In this document: positions 45,831-54,670 of the stretch, one piece after another | Numbering within the stretch: position 1 is the stretch's first letter | Layout: every line of letters begins with the position of its first letter | From: Tautonia marina | GTDB lineage: Bacteria > Planctomycetota > Planctomycetia > Isosphaerales > Isosphaeraceae | NCBI RefSeq assembly: GCF_009177065.1 | Contig: NZ_WEZF01000016.1 | Location: 118,064-182,063 of the forward strand | Direction: 5' to 3' | Length of the DNA: 64,000 bases | The notes under the pieces: model-generated | Told to the model about the DNA's origin: nothing | The model's database searches: none | The model's input: only the letters and a program-made list of their open reading frames with translations | Program-made: the position numbers and the translations under genes

Positions 45831-46061
45831 TCAGGCTCCTTCGTTCAGGGCGTAGGTTCCCCCCATGTCTCGCTTCAACTTACCCAGGGCGACAAGCTCT
45901 TCCCAGACCTCGGCTGGATATCCAGGCGGGGGTGTGATTCCGGTGATCCCCGATCGCTTGCCGCCGCCTCGGCTCAGGCCTGATTCGTCGTCGAGCCGGG
46001 TCAGTTTCAGGCGCTTTTTGAACGCCTTCAGGGCTCGCTTGCGTTCGTCGTCTGTTGCCAT
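45831..46061 (-). CDS. Small conserved hypothetical protein
   Basis: 76 residues from ATG 46061, with GAGGC close upstream. The sequence MATDDERKRALKAFKKRLKLTRLDDESGL, then a Gly/Arg-rich loop, then ITGITPPPGYPAEVWEELVALGKLKR, has a regular charged N-terminal helix and a conserved-looking Pro-rich middle. It looks like the small planctomycete proteins of unknown function annotated beside house-keeping genes. It is 100 nt upstream of the transglutaminase gene and on the same strand, so it might head that operon. Confidence 0.7.
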   Translation of the reverse strand: MATDDERKRALKAFKKRLKLTRLDDESGLSRGGGKRSGITGITPPPGYPAEVWEELVALGKLKRDMGGTYALNEGA

Positions 46062-46250
46062 GGCTGCCTCGTCAAACCGTTGGGATCGGCCCCGGAGCAC
46101 CGGATGAGTCCGGGAGCCGGGACCGGTTCTTCGGCGTTCCTGCCATGCTGATGAGTCTCTCCTGTGGACGAGAGGGTATCCAGAGCCCACCGGGTTGGTG
46201 CTGATCCTCCGAGACGGACTGAGGAGCCCTGATTTCCGGCGCAATGCTCT

Positions 46251-46274
46251 CGTACCATCTCGAACCATGGTACG
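46251..46274. promoter_or_regulatory. Perfect inverted repeat, candidate operator of the radical SAM gene
   Basis: CGTACCAT (46251-46258) and ATGGTACG (46267-46274) flank an 8-nt spacer, between divergent genes and 39 nt before ATG 46313. The symmetry suits a dimeric repressor or activator. A transcript starting near here would have a leader of 20-40 nt. Confidence 0.5.
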
Positions 46275-46312
46275 ATACAGGCGAACACATTTCGTCCCGC
46301 GGAGGCTTTGCC

Positions 46313-47410
46313 ATGTCGAGGAAGGCGGATCGGACGGCCCGAGGGCGAGGTTCCCAGATCCGGCCGGCGAACCGGTTTGGAGGCCCGTCGTACGAGGATG
46401 ATTTTGAGCAGCTCGAATCCGATCCCGAGGGGCTGGACGAACACCTTGTCGCGCTCCGCAACCTGCCGACCGAATACCTTCCCGACCACTCGCGCAGCGT
46501 GGTTTCCAGAAACGACAGCCCAGACATTCCGTTTACGTACAGCCTCAACCCCTACCGGGGATGCCAGCACGGTTGCTCTTATTGCTATGCCCGACCGACG
46601 CACGAGTACCTGGGATGGGATGCCGGGCTCGATTTCGAAGCGAAGATTCTCGTCAAGGAGGACGCTCCGGACCTCCTGCGAGCGTTTCTGTCGAGGCCGG
46701 GCTGGGTGCCCGAGCCGATTGTGATGTCCGGGGTCACCGACCCCTACCAGCCGGGCGAACGTCGGTTTCGGATCACCCGGCGCTGCCTGGAAGTCATGGC
46801 CGAGTTCAGGCAACCGGTTTCGATCATCACCAAGAACGCCCTGATCCTCCGCGATCGTGAGTTGCTGGAGGTGATGGCCTCGGAAAATCTGGTTCATGTC
46901 AACGTAAGCATGACAACACTTCAGGCTGATCTCAGTCGGTCCATGGAACCAAGGACGAGCATCCCCTCGGCCCGGCTCCGGGCGATCCGAGCGTTGTCGG
47001 AGTTGGGAGTGCCCGTGAGGGTGCTGATCGCCCCGGTGATCCCCGGCCTGAACGACTCGGAAATCCCAGCAATCCTCCAATCCGCTCGCGAATCGGGAGC
47101 GACGGATGCAGGATTCCAGATTCTTCGGTTGCCCCTGGCGGTGGCCCCCATTTTCCAGGAGTGGCTTGGTCGTGAACAGCCGGGAAGGCAAGCAAAAGTC
47201 GAGCAGCGGATCCGAACGATGCGCGATGGGCGACTCAATTCAGTCGAATTCGGCAAGCGCATGCGGGGCGAAGGGGAGATGGCCAGGCGGATCGGCGACG
47301 TCTTTCGCCTCTTCGCTCGCAAGTATGGTCTCGATGGCGGCTTGCCCCCGCACGACTCCTCCCGCTTTCGAAGTCCGACCGCGGAGTCCGATCAGTTATG
47401 GTTGTTCTGA
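46313..47410 (+). CDS. PA0069-type radical SAM protein
   Basis: 365 residues from ATG 46313, with GGAGG at 46301-46305. The 4Fe-4S cluster is bound by Cys84, Cys88 and Cys91 in PYRGCQHGCSYCYARP. The downstream motifs MSGVTDPYQPGE, ITKN and VIPGLND are standard for the PA0069 / SplB-like branch ('Rv2578c family'). The true reaction is unknown; the group is often linked to nucleic-acid or tRNA modification or repair. The N-terminus (MSRKADRTARGRGSQIRPANRF) matches the usual planctomycete and proteobacterial members. It is the divergent neighbour of the 76-residue gene, with a candidate operator between them. Confidence 0.93.
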   Translation: MSRKADRTARGRGSQIRPANRFGGPSYEDDFEQLESDPEGLDEHLVALRNLPTEYLPDHSRSVVSRNDSPDIPFTYSLNPYRGCQHGCSYCYARPTHEYLGWDAGLDFEAKILVKEDAPDLLRAFLSRPGWVPEPIVMSGVTDPYQPGERRFRITRRCLEVMAEFRQPVSIITKNALILRDRELLEVMASENLVHVNVSMTTLQADLSRSMEPRTSIPSARLRAIRALSELGVPVRVLIAPVIPGLNDSEIPAILQSARESGATDAGFQILRLPLAVAPIFQEWLGREQPGRQAKVEQRIRTMRDGRLNSVEFGKRMRGEGEMARRIGDVFRLFARKYGLDGGLPPHDSSRFRSPTAESDQLWLF

Positions 47411-47490
47411 TCGATCATCAACTGAACCTTCGGCTCGGTGACGACGTCTGATAAGGAGTGGTCCCATCGCAGGTCAGCGGAGGCATTCCG

Positions 47491-47700
47491 ATGTCCAAGT
47501 GCATCCCCCAATCCGGCAAGCGAAACCGTCCGAAAACGACGGTGAAAGGGAAGCGGTATCGCTGCGCCTCGTGCCACAAACGAAGCCCGAAGCCCGTCAA
47601 AACCCCCGCTCCCTGGTCCTGTCCGAAGTGTCTCGAAGCCCGAGCGGCATCCCTGGCCGAAGCGGTCGAGCCTGACCATGATCGTTCACGCGTATTCTGA
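47491..47700 (+). CDS. Zinc-ribbon miniprotein
   Basis: 69 residues from ATG 47491, preceded by GGAGG at 47479-47483. Two CxxC-type knuckles (YRCASCHKRSPKPV and WSCPKCLEAR), 19 residues apart, predict a zinc ribbon. A highly basic N-terminus (CIPQSGKRNRPKTTVKGKR) suggests RNA or DNA binding, as in ribosome-associated zinc-ribbon proteins. It lies 80 nt after the radical SAM gene on the same strand and could be cotranscribed. No known family name is assigned. Confidence 0.7.
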   Translation: MSKCIPQSGKRNRPKTTVKGKRYRCASCHKRSPKPVKTPAPWSCPKCLEARAASLAEAVEPDHDRSRVF

Positions 47701-47775
47701 TTCTTTAAACGAACGGACGATTCGAAACCGACGATCCCGACAGCCTTGGGGTATTCCGATCCCTCGAGCGGACCA

Positions 47776-49035
47776 TCAGCCCGCTCGGGAACGGCTGACG
47801 GTCGATTCGATGACCTCGACCGCTCGGGCGACACCATCTTCCGTCCGGATGCGTTCCCCCAGGTGTTCGGCTCGACGGCGCATGGTATCGTCGTTGGTTG
47901 CCTGTTCGATCGCCCGAGCAAGACGTTTAGACGTCAGCCGACGTTGAGGAATCGCTCGGGGGCCGACCCCGAGGTCGGCGACAACGCGGCCCCAGTAAGG
48001 CTGATCGGCGGTGAACGGGCAGATGACCGTCGGCCGGCCGGACCGGAGACCGGCCGCGGTCGTTCCGGCCCCTCCGTGATGCACGACGGCTGCCATCCGG
48101 GGAAAGAGCCAGTCGTGCGGCACTGCGTCCACGCAGAAAAGGTCGTCGGAGGCATCGACGGGACCAACCCCTCCCCATCCGGTCGCCAGGAGTCCTCGAT
48201 GCCCCGAGCTTCGGATCGCCTCGACGACCACGCGCGAAACCTCCTCGGGGTCATGGCTCGCCATGCTCCCGAACCCCACATAAACGGGCGGGGGACCGGA
48301 TTCGAGGAACGCGACGAGATCGGGAGACGGGGTGGATTCGGGCTCGTCCAGGAACCAGAACCCGGTGGTGGAGACCGATGCGGGCCAGTCATCCGGTGGC
48401 TCGATCACACTTGGGCTGAAGCAATACAGTACCGGCCTGGGTGACTCACGAGTCGGGTCGGATCGGGATCGAGCGGGCTGTCCGAGCGCTTCAACGCGCC
48501 AGCGATCGACCGTGCCCCGCAGTGGAAGGGTCATCAGGTCGTACAGATCATAGCTCAGTCGGTTCAGTCCGCCGCCAAGGTTCCTGACCGGCAGTATCGG
48601 AAACGGAAAGCGCCGGGTAGGCGAGATCATCGGCAAATACAGTGATTCGAACGCGGGAATGCCGAGCGCGGCGGCGATATCCCAGCCGCCCAGGACCTTC
48701 GGGTGAAAGATCAGGCAGTCGGCTCCCTGAGCGGCCGCCCAGGAGTCGTCGAGAATCTGCCGAACGAGCGGCGGCATGGTCGTCCGGAGCGCCCGGAAGG
48801 CGGCAATGGGGCTCCCCCGGAGCAATTCCTTCCCCTCGTCCGACTGCACAAGCGCGAGGAAGTCGGCCCTCATGGGGGCGAAGGACAGCCCGTGGCTGGT
48901 GACGAACCCTTCAAAATTGGTTCCCGTGGCCAGGATCACCGTGTGGCCGGCCCGCTTCAGGCCAAGCCCCAGCGCCACAAACGGCCGCACATCCCCCATC
49001 GTGCCGACCGTCAGAATCGTGATCGTCATGGCCAT
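47776..49035 (-). CDS. GT1-family glycosyltransferase (UGT-like)
   Basis: 419 residues from ATG 49035 (AGGTGG just upstream; a second ATG at 49029 is possible). The N-terminal fold has ITILTVGTMGDVRPFVALGLGLKRAGH, the Gly-rich acceptor-side loop of sterol- and lipid-glucosyltransferases. The C-terminal donor motif is present: HHGGAGTTAAGLRSGRPTVI followed by PFTADQPYWG, matching MGT/UGT-type enzymes that use UDP- or dTDP-sugars. The acceptor is unknown (lipid, polyketide, hopanoid). It is a soluble, single-domain protein on its own, without nearby sugar-biosynthesis genes. A long frame on the same strand continues upstream to 49308 and is not used. Confidence 0.9.
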   Translation of the reverse strand: MAMTITILTVGTMGDVRPFVALGLGLKRAGHTVILATGTNFEGFVTSHGLSFAPMRADFLALVQSDEGKELLRGSPIAAFRALRTTMPPLVRQILDDSWAAAQGADCLIFHPKVLGGWDIAAALGIPAFESLYLPMISPTRRFPFPILPVRNLGGGLNRLSYDLYDLMTLPLRGTVDRWRVEALGQPARSRSDPTRESPRPVLYCFSPSVIEPPDDWPASVSTTGFWFLDEPESTPSPDLVAFLESGPPPVYVGFGSMASHDPEEVSRVVVEAIRSSGHRGLLATGWGGVGPVDASDDLFCVDAVPHDWLFPRMAAVVHHGGAGTTAAGLRSGRPTVICPFTADQPYWGRVVADLGVGPRAIPQRRLTSKRLARAIEQATNDDTMRRRAEHLGERIRTEDGVARAVEVIESTVSRSRAG

Positions 49036-49646
49036 GAACCACCTGGACGAGTGTGAATTGTCCTCGGGCGAACATCGCGCCCCGGAACACTCAGTCGCCC
49101 GAGCGAAGATTCGGTTCACATGGTACGGCAGTGCTTCCCCAAGCGCCCGCTCATCAGCACCCCGAGCCGTTCCCGCGACACGCCCCGTTTGGGAAGCCTC
49201 CGAAGGCTCCGGCAAGCGACGGTGGGCGAACGCCCCTTCCCTTGAGGTCGTTCTGTTGCGATCGGCCACCAACTCGCGGAAGCGCTGCCGTTGGAGCCGA
49301 TCCCCCAACTTGACAGGCCCACCGAGTTGCCGGTTTTCTTCGACTGGGCACGGACGCAGACCGTCGCGAACACCTCGCGTCCCGTTGAACGACGCTCTGC
49401 ATCCTCGAACGCGATGGTTCGGTTCTTGAACCCCTCCCCCACCACGGCATCGAGCCGAGCTTCACTGCGGGAATCGCGGGTTGTCAGTCACCCCACCTGA
49501 CGACCGCTTGCGATTGAACCCCAACAACCGGACAGCCGCTCTTTCGCTCCCGTCCGGTCGATTGCCGGCATTCCGGGAGACTCGAAACCATGCCGTCCGT
49601 TGCAAACAGGAGAACCACTTGTTTTTCAGAAAACACTTACGAAAAG
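49036..49646. other. Intergenic region left of the tRNA fragment
   Basis: 611 bases with no supported gene; the open frames are basic and low-complexity on both strands. If the tRNA fragment at 49647-49691 marks the end of an integrated element, this stretch is the original chromosomal sequence downstream of that tRNA gene. Confidence 0.4.
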
Positions 49647-49691
49647 TATGCCCGGCAGGATTTGAACCTGCAACCTTTAGCTCCGGAGGCC
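49647..49691 (-). pseudogene. 3' half of tRNA-Arg(CCG), candidate attachment-site scar
   Basis: Read on the minus strand, the stretch gives a perfect T arm (GCAGG-TTCAAAT-CCTGC), a 5-nt variable loop, an anticodon loop with CCG at 49686-49684 between T33 and GA, and an acceptor 3' strand CGGGCAT plus discriminator A. CCA is not encoded. Pairing of the anticodon stem holds only for its inner two pairs plus one G-U; beyond tRNA position about 28 it fails, and no D arm or 5' acceptor strand is found in the next 300 bases. This is what remains at the far end when an element integrates in the anticodon-loop/3' half of a tRNA gene. Confidence 0.8.
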
Positions 49692-50681
49692 GTCCGGATT
49701 GGCCAGGGTGGACGCTGGTAAACCCCGGCCCTGCAACACCTTACCGAGGACGACCCTGCTTCGCAAGGCGCATCATCGGAGCGCGTTTTTCCCCGTTATT
49801 CCGCAGTATGCAACGGACAGAGTGGTAGGAAGTGGTAGTGCTCGCCCATCAACGAAACTGCCCCCGACTCCCGATGGATCGGGAGGCCGAGGGCCGGGTC
49901 GGGATAGGGCGATCGGGGCCGTTCACTCGCTCGGCTCGAAGCTCGCGGAACGGTCCGGGCCGACGATCAGCCAACCGGCTCCCGCCAGTCTATGCAGTCG
50001 TCCGCCGGGTCGCGGCGACCAGCGAGGACAGGGTACGGGGGAGAGAGGGCAGCGACCCGGGCAGGCAGGTCCTGAGCCGTGAAGGCGTAGAGGATATTGA
50101 AAGCGTCGGCGGGGAGATGCGACGGGCCATCCTCCTTGTAGGTCGGCCAGGGGATTACAGGCATGGTCGGGGCGGAGGAGGACCTTGGGAAAGCAAACAT
50201 AAAAACCAACGTTCGGCTGTGTCCGTTCCTCCTCGGTCTATCGCGTGTCCCCGTGCCTTTGGACTCCGAAAGCGCTTTACTTGCGCTTTCTCGCTAACCC
50301 TGATGCGTCCAGCGTCGCTGGACGGCAGCCTGCCTGCCGGGAGATTCGGTGCGTCAACCGCCACCCCGAGGAGACTTCCGTCGGCTGGACTGCGCCTTTG
50401 CAGTCGGCAGACGCACCCGATTGGAGTTGGGCTCGACGAGAGCAGCTGCTGGCCGGGCTCCGTACCGATCAGGTGGCTTGAGTTTCCTTGCCGTACGATT
50501 CCTTGGCGGGCAGGCTCCGCGAGATCACGCCTCATCCCCCCGAGGTGCAGGGCCCGTCCGGACCCGGTGGTACAGGCCGTTGGGGCGGTCCCTATGAGCC
50601 CCCGGACCGACCAGTACTCCCGATGAAGAGGGGTGGTCCTCCGCGGGCCAGCGGTCCAGTTGCTCCATCGCTTCAGCGGGT
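49692..50681. other. Left end of the putative integrated element, no gene recognised
   Basis: 990 bases between the tRNA fragment and the WD40 gene. Several short open frames exist (for example 49967-50209 on the minus strand, 49832-50626 on the plus strand), but none shows a ribosome site plus family resemblance. No integrase or transposase remnant was recognised. A short duplicated string, GTGGTAG, occurs at 49823 and 49832. Confidence 0.4.
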
Positions 50682-51758
50682 TCATTCGGTGGTGGCTCTG
50701 CCCGAGAGAGACTCAAGATGGTGCATCTCCACGGTGCGCAATCCTCCCAGGGCGAGGTGGGTCCCGTCGTTCGAGACGGCCATCGCAGAGAGGATGCGTC
50801 CGGGGAACCGGTGCCGGCGCTCGATGCGGAGCGTCTCGGCATCAAGCTGCCAGACACGTTCCTGATCGACCCGGACCAGAAGTGATCGGCCATTGGCCGT
50901 CGGGACCATCTCCTCGACCGGGCAACGCGCGGTCCGCACGCCTCCGCCAGGGCCGAGGTCCCACCTCTGGACGGCCCTCCCGTACAGGCTCGCCCAACTG
51001 AGGCTCATGCTATCGGCCGAGAAGACCAATGGCGTGAGGCGGCCAGGCTTGCAAGAGGTTGAGGCCACCAGAACGCCCGTCTCTGCGTCCCAGAGATTCA
51101 CCCTGCCGTCGGCCCCGGCCGAGGCGAGCCATCGGCGGTTGGGGGAGAAGGCCAGGGCTGTGACCGAACTTCGGTGGGCGTCGAGGTCCAGCAACAGCAC
51201 ACCAGTTCCCACCTCCCAGACCGTGAGGCGACCGTTCTCGTGGCCTGAGGCAATGTGGCGGCCGTCGGGCGAGAAGGCCAGGACCTGAACGATCTCCCGA
51301 TCCAGCGTGATGCGGCCGCAGTCCTGGCCAGTTCGCAGGTCCTTGAACCGGATCGAGCCGTCGAGGGCCCCCAGGGCGACCGTATCTCCCTCAGGGTCGA
51401 AGGCGAAGCTCCAGATGTGCAGTCCGTCGTCACCGATCGAGGTCCAGGAGCCCCCGCCCTCGGCCTCCCAGAACGTCAGCCGGCCGTTCACCTCCAGCGC
51501 TGCCACCTCCGTCTCGTCCGGCGTGAAGGCGACCTTGCGGATCGGCCGTTCACTCTGCCCGAGGATCTGGCGGTCCTGGCGTCCCGAGCCCGGCCGATCG
51601 AGGCCATCCTCGATCCCGATGACGGCCAAAATGACGACCAGGATGGCCACACACCATCCCGGGGTCAGGATGCTCACGCGGACGCATCGGCCCGCCCGCG
51701 ATCGGCCACGCGACCCCGATTCGCGGCGTTCCCAAAGATCACGAATGCGTTCAAACAT
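50682..51758 (-). CDS. Membrane-anchored WD40-repeat protein
   Basis: 358 residues from ATG 51758. A basic cytoplasmic N-terminus (FERIRDLWERRESGSRGRSR) is followed by one membrane helix (GWCVAILVVILAVIGIEDG, about 34-54). The rest is a seven-bladed WD40 propeller with repeats ending in WD-like dipeptides: GRLTFWEAEG, GSIRFKDLRTG, GRLTVWEVGTG, GRVNLWDAETG, AVQRWDLGPG and ERVWQLDAETL. The repeats resemble those of the kinase at 54671-58879, so it may be a stand-alone relative of that kinase's propeller without kinase or TPR parts. The propeller probably lies outside the cytoplasm. Function unknown. Confidence 0.85.
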   Translation of the reverse strand: MFERIRDLWERRESGSRGRSRAGRCVRVSILTPGWCVAILVVILAVIGIEDGLDRPGSGRQDRQILGQSERPIRKVAFTPDETEVAALEVNGRLTFWEAEGGGSWTSIGDDGLHIWSFAFDPEGDTVALGALDGSIRFKDLRTGQDCGRITLDREIVQVLAFSPDGRHIASGHENGRLTVWEVGTGVLLLDLDAHRSSVTALAFSPNRRWLASAGADGRVNLWDAETGVLVASTSCKPGRLTPLVFSADSMSLSWASLYGRAVQRWDLGPGGGVRTARCPVEEMVPTANGRSLLVRVDQERVWQLDAETLRIERRHRFPGRILSAMAVSNDGTHLALGGLRTVEMHHLESLSGRATTE

Positions 51759-51927
51759 TAGCAATAGACCTCATTGAGGGAACAGAATCGTCATCTCCCC
51801 AGAGCCAGGCGTTAGGGCCTCGGGTGGAAGGATCATGGTGGGCCCGTCCTCGGCGGTGACCAGGGGAGCGTCAGCAACCTCTCAGGTTACCGCCAGGGCG
51901 GACCCTCGGATTCGGCAGCTGTCGAGC

Positions 51928-53589
51928 TTAGAGTTGGGACATCTGTTTGAGGATTTGGCCGCGGCGCATGCCTATGCCAGAGCCCTGGCCGGGAGTGTTC
52001 TTCGGGAACCCGGCGCAGATTCCTGCGTCCGGCGGTTCGGGCGGGATGGAATTGAGGAACATGGGTGTTGCACGGGGCGGGAGAGCCTGCTCCAGGGCGT
52101 AGGCCAGGGAGATTAGCTTGGGCTCCTGCAGGAATCCCGAATAGAAGTACATGCCGGCGGGCCGGCCGTCGGGCAGGATGCTGAGCGGGAGCGCGAGACT
52201 GGGGTAGCCGGCTACGGCAGGCATAATGACGGCGGGACCGGTGCCGGGGGCAATGATGGCATCGAGATTTTGCTCCTGGAGCGCTTTGTCGATGCCGTTG
52301 GTACGAGTGACAGACCAGGTGAACTGGCGCGACGCCTGATACACCGCTTTGTCCAGGGCGGGCGGGAAGGTGATCGCTAATTCGAACAGTTCCTGCCCGA
52401 AGTACTTCATCTCCTGCGGGCAGCGAATCTGGTTCAGGCGGATCAGGTCGGCCAGGTTCCTCGCGGCCGTATGCTTCAACCTTCCGAGGTAGTTGGCCAT
52501 CTGGACCCGGAATTCGTAGAGAAGAACGATCAAGAAGTCATCCGCTGAGAACAGCGCATCGATGTCGCCGGAGTCCGTGTCTTCGAACGTGGCGCCGAGA
52601 CTTCCCATCACAGTGATGGCAGTCTCCACTGCATCGGCAATCGCCGGATCGCCGAAACCCGGGCTGAAGTACTTCCGATCAATCCCGATGCGAGCTCCCT
52701 GGAGGGCGTCGGGATCGAGGAAGGCCGTGTAGTCATTCGGAACGGAATCCGGGTCCACCGAACCCCACGGGGATTGCATGGCCCCGAGGAGGATCGCCGC
52801 ATCGGTGACCGTCCTGGTCATCGGGCCCGCGGTGTCCTGAGTGTTCGAGATGGGGATGATGCCGGACTGGGAGATCAGGCCGACTGTGGGTTTGATGCCG
52901 ACGGTGTGATTGTAAGAGGCAGGGGTGGTGATGGAGCCGCTGGTCTCGGTCCCGACCGCGCACGAGCAAAGATTGGCCGCCGCGGAGATCGCCGAGCCGG
53001 AACTGGATCCTGCCGGAAAATAATTCAGGAGGTAGGGGTTGCGGCTGAAGCCTCCGCGTGCGCTCCATCCGCTGATCGACCCGAACCCCCGGAAGTTCGC
53101 CCATTCCGACAGATTCGCCTTGCCAAGGATGACGGCGCCGGCCTCACGCAGCCGGGCGACCATCGGCGAGTCAGCGGGGACCCGGCTGTTGAGCAACACC
53201 ACGGATCCTGCCGTCGTCTGCATGCTGTCGTCGGTGGCGATGTTGTCCTTCAACAGGACCGGAATCCCGTGCATCGGGCCGCGGACTATCCCGGCCCGGC
53301 GTTCGGCATCGCGTTGTGCCGCGATGGCGATGGCGTTGGGATTGGTTTCAATGACCGCTCCCAGGAGTGGGTTGAGCCGATCGATCCTTTGCAGATACGC
53401 CCGAGTCAGCTCCCGGCTGGAGAGGCGGCCGGAAGACATCAATGTCTGCAACTGGGGAATTGTGGCTTCGAACCAAGGTGGGTTCTCGTCCGATCCCGTT
53501 ACGGCAAGCAGCCTGCCGGATACCAATCCGGCGCCCGATAGGCCCGTCAAGCAGTGGAACGCACGACGGGTAATAACGCGTTGATTCAC
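51928..53589 (-). CDS. Tat-exported amidase (amidase signature family)
   Basis: 553 residues from GTG 53589, supported by GGAGGG about 8 nt upstream. A twin-arginine-type signal (ITRRAFHCLTGLSGAGLVSG) predicts export. The Ser-cisSer-Lys triad of the amidase signature family is visible: Lys in GIPVLLKDNIAT, the cis-Ser in GSSSGSAISAAANL and the nucleophile Ser in GTETSGSITTPAS. Typical members hydrolyse amides; the GatA subunit of Glu-tRNA amidotransferase is a relative, but no gatB/gatC partner and no tRNA role are suggested here. The C-terminal extension after about 505 is Pro-rich. It lies next to the broken secreted-protein gene inside the putative element. Confidence 0.92.
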   Translation of the reverse strand: MNQRVITRRAFHCLTGLSGAGLVSGRLLAVTGSDENPPWFEATIPQLQTLMSSGRLSSRELTRAYLQRIDRLNPLLGAVIETNPNAIAIAAQRDAERRAGIVRGPMHGIPVLLKDNIATDDSMQTTAGSVVLLNSRVPADSPMVARLREAGAVILGKANLSEWANFRGFGSISGWSARGGFSRNPYLLNYFPAGSSSGSAISAAANLCSCAVGTETSGSITTPASYNHTVGIKPTVGLISQSGIIPISNTQDTAGPMTRTVTDAAILLGAMQSPWGSVDPDSVPNDYTAFLDPDALQGARIGIDRKYFSPGFGDPAIADAVETAITVMGSLGATFEDTDSGDIDALFSADDFLIVLLYEFRVQMANYLGRLKHTAARNLADLIRLNQIRCPQEMKYFGQELFELAITFPPALDKAVYQASRQFTWSVTRTNGIDKALQEQNLDAIIAPGTGPAVIMPAVAGYPSLALPLSILPDGRPAGMYFYSGFLQEPKLISLAYALEQALPPRATPMFLNSIPPEPPDAGICAGFPKNTPGQGSGIGMRRGQILKQMSQL

Positions 53590-54006
53590 TTGAGCCCTCC
53601 GATCTTTTCAAGGCCAAATGTGGATGTGTGTGATTGGTGTGATGGTGAGCAGCTGATATCTCACGCAGGAATGTGAGCCGCCTGACGCGAAAGCTCAACG
53701 ACCCACCGAGTGCCGATGTGATGATGCCGGGAGGCACCGCGGGCGGCCGGATCTGCTGCGGTGCGAGCATAGGAGTCGGGCGACCCGAGCGAGCCGAAGC
53801 CGAGGCGACTGGACGTCGCGTCCTCGAGGGGCCACCGCCGAGAGGTCCTGACGAGCGGAACTGCCAAGGACGGATGTTATTGGGCCCCGTCGGAATCGCA
53901 CAAAAATCCACAGATTTGCCGAAAAGAGGCTACCGTCCAGATTGCTGCGAAAAAATGCTCGATCGAGAACAGACTGGCCAATCGAACGATCCCGTCCGCG
54001 GGTTCG
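53590..54006. other. Intergenic region, no gene recognised
   Basis: 417 bases between the amidase start and the decayed 3' end of the pseudogene. The GTG start and ribosome site of the amidase lie at its left end. Nothing else was recognised; the lost 3' part of the pseudogene would have been here. Confidence 0.4.
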
Positions 54007-54363
54007 GAAAAGTGCCGTGTCGGACGGGATCACGCAGTCGCGATCGACCTCGCCGAGGATCACGCCCGGCGCGATGACGACCGTCTCGAGGGTCCCGCTC
54101 AGGAACCAGACCTTCCCTGACTGGCCTTCGCTGCAGTCCGCGTTGCCGAACAGGGGATGCTGATCCACCGGAAGCGAGAACGCCCACTACCATTGTTGAG
54201 TGAGCCACTCCGCGTAGCTGTGGCCGCGGAACTGGGCATGGAACGGGACGACCTGTGAGTTCGCATCCGAGCGGGCGGATGCAGTCGAGATCGTGACGAG
54301 GGACGCGGCCCAGAAGGTCGCGAGAGCGATACAGACTCGCAGAGAGCGAGGGACAGGGAACAT
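54007..54363 (-). pseudogene. Broken gene for a secreted 'WWQWA'-type protein
   Basis: ATG 54363 has a good GAGGAGG site upstream and encodes a signal peptide (SLRVCIALATFWAASLVTI...). The frame reads HAQFRGHSYAEWLTQQW and then an in-frame TAG at 54189-54187 (codon 59), where a Trp is expected (the pattern Q-W-W/Q-W-A is typical). After it, translation continues in the same frame with WAFSLPVDQHPLFGNADC, GKVWFLSG and DRDCVIPSDTALF, all consistent with the intact family. Past LF (about 54007) the similarity stops abruptly. A nonsense mutation plus a 3' truncation make it a pseudogene. The intact protein is a hypothetical secreted protein of unknown role. Confidence 0.7.
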
Positions 54364-54670
54364 GAATCATCCTCCTCGGTGACAGGACTCGACACAATGG
54401 GTTCACGGAGGCACCTAGAGCACGGGACGGAGAACGCATGGGAGGGTGTAACCCATCCTCACGCGTTGCGAGCCATCGTCTCCCGGGGGACGTCACGACG
54501 ACCCTCCTCGGGTCACCGCTTGCCCGTGCCGAGAGCCGTGCTCACCCCCAATGCGCCGTCTGCGCGGTCGGTGCGCCAGAAGTATTGATATTTTCTTTAA
54601 GTACTTGTTTCATCGGACCCGTCTGGATTCGCGCAACCGGATGCCTGTTGGAGGAGAGCCCTGTCGATCG
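54364..54670. other. Intergenic region upstream of the pseudogene
   Basis: 307 bases between the kinase stop and the pseudogene start. It contains copy A of the bipartite motif (54549-54579) and, next to it, an AT-rich patch (54581-54608, including AAGTACTT) unusual for this genome. Together these may be the promoter of the former secreted-protein gene. Confidence 0.45.
54549..54579 (-). promoter_or_regulatory. Bipartite motif, copy A
   Basis: CAATGCGCCGTCTG (54549-54562), 10 nt, GCGCCAG (54573-54579). On the minus strand it reads CTGGCGCA-N9-CAGACGGCGCATTG and points to the broken secreted-protein gene, whose start is 186 nt downstream. An AAAATA string lies just upstream on the minus strand, as in copy B. 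It is a candidate promoter or operator for the ECF sigma factor at 59046-59624. Confidence 0.5.

Noticed and set aside
49967..50209. Small minus-strand frame starting MVFMFAFPRSSSAPT, with a reading (YKEDGPSHLPADAFNILYAF) that looks partly protein-like.
   Set aside because: No ribosome site, no family recognised and no support from neighbours; could be a gene remnant but cannot be shown.
49647..50300. A complete tRNA-Arg interrupted by an intron in the anticodon loop.
   Set aside because: No 5' tRNA half (D arm plus acceptor strand ATGCCCG) was found in the following several hundred bases, and no group I intron features were seen.
51928..53589. GatA subunit of the Glu-tRNA(Gln) amidotransferase.
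   Set aside because: The protein has a twin-arginine export signal and stands alone without gatB or gatC.
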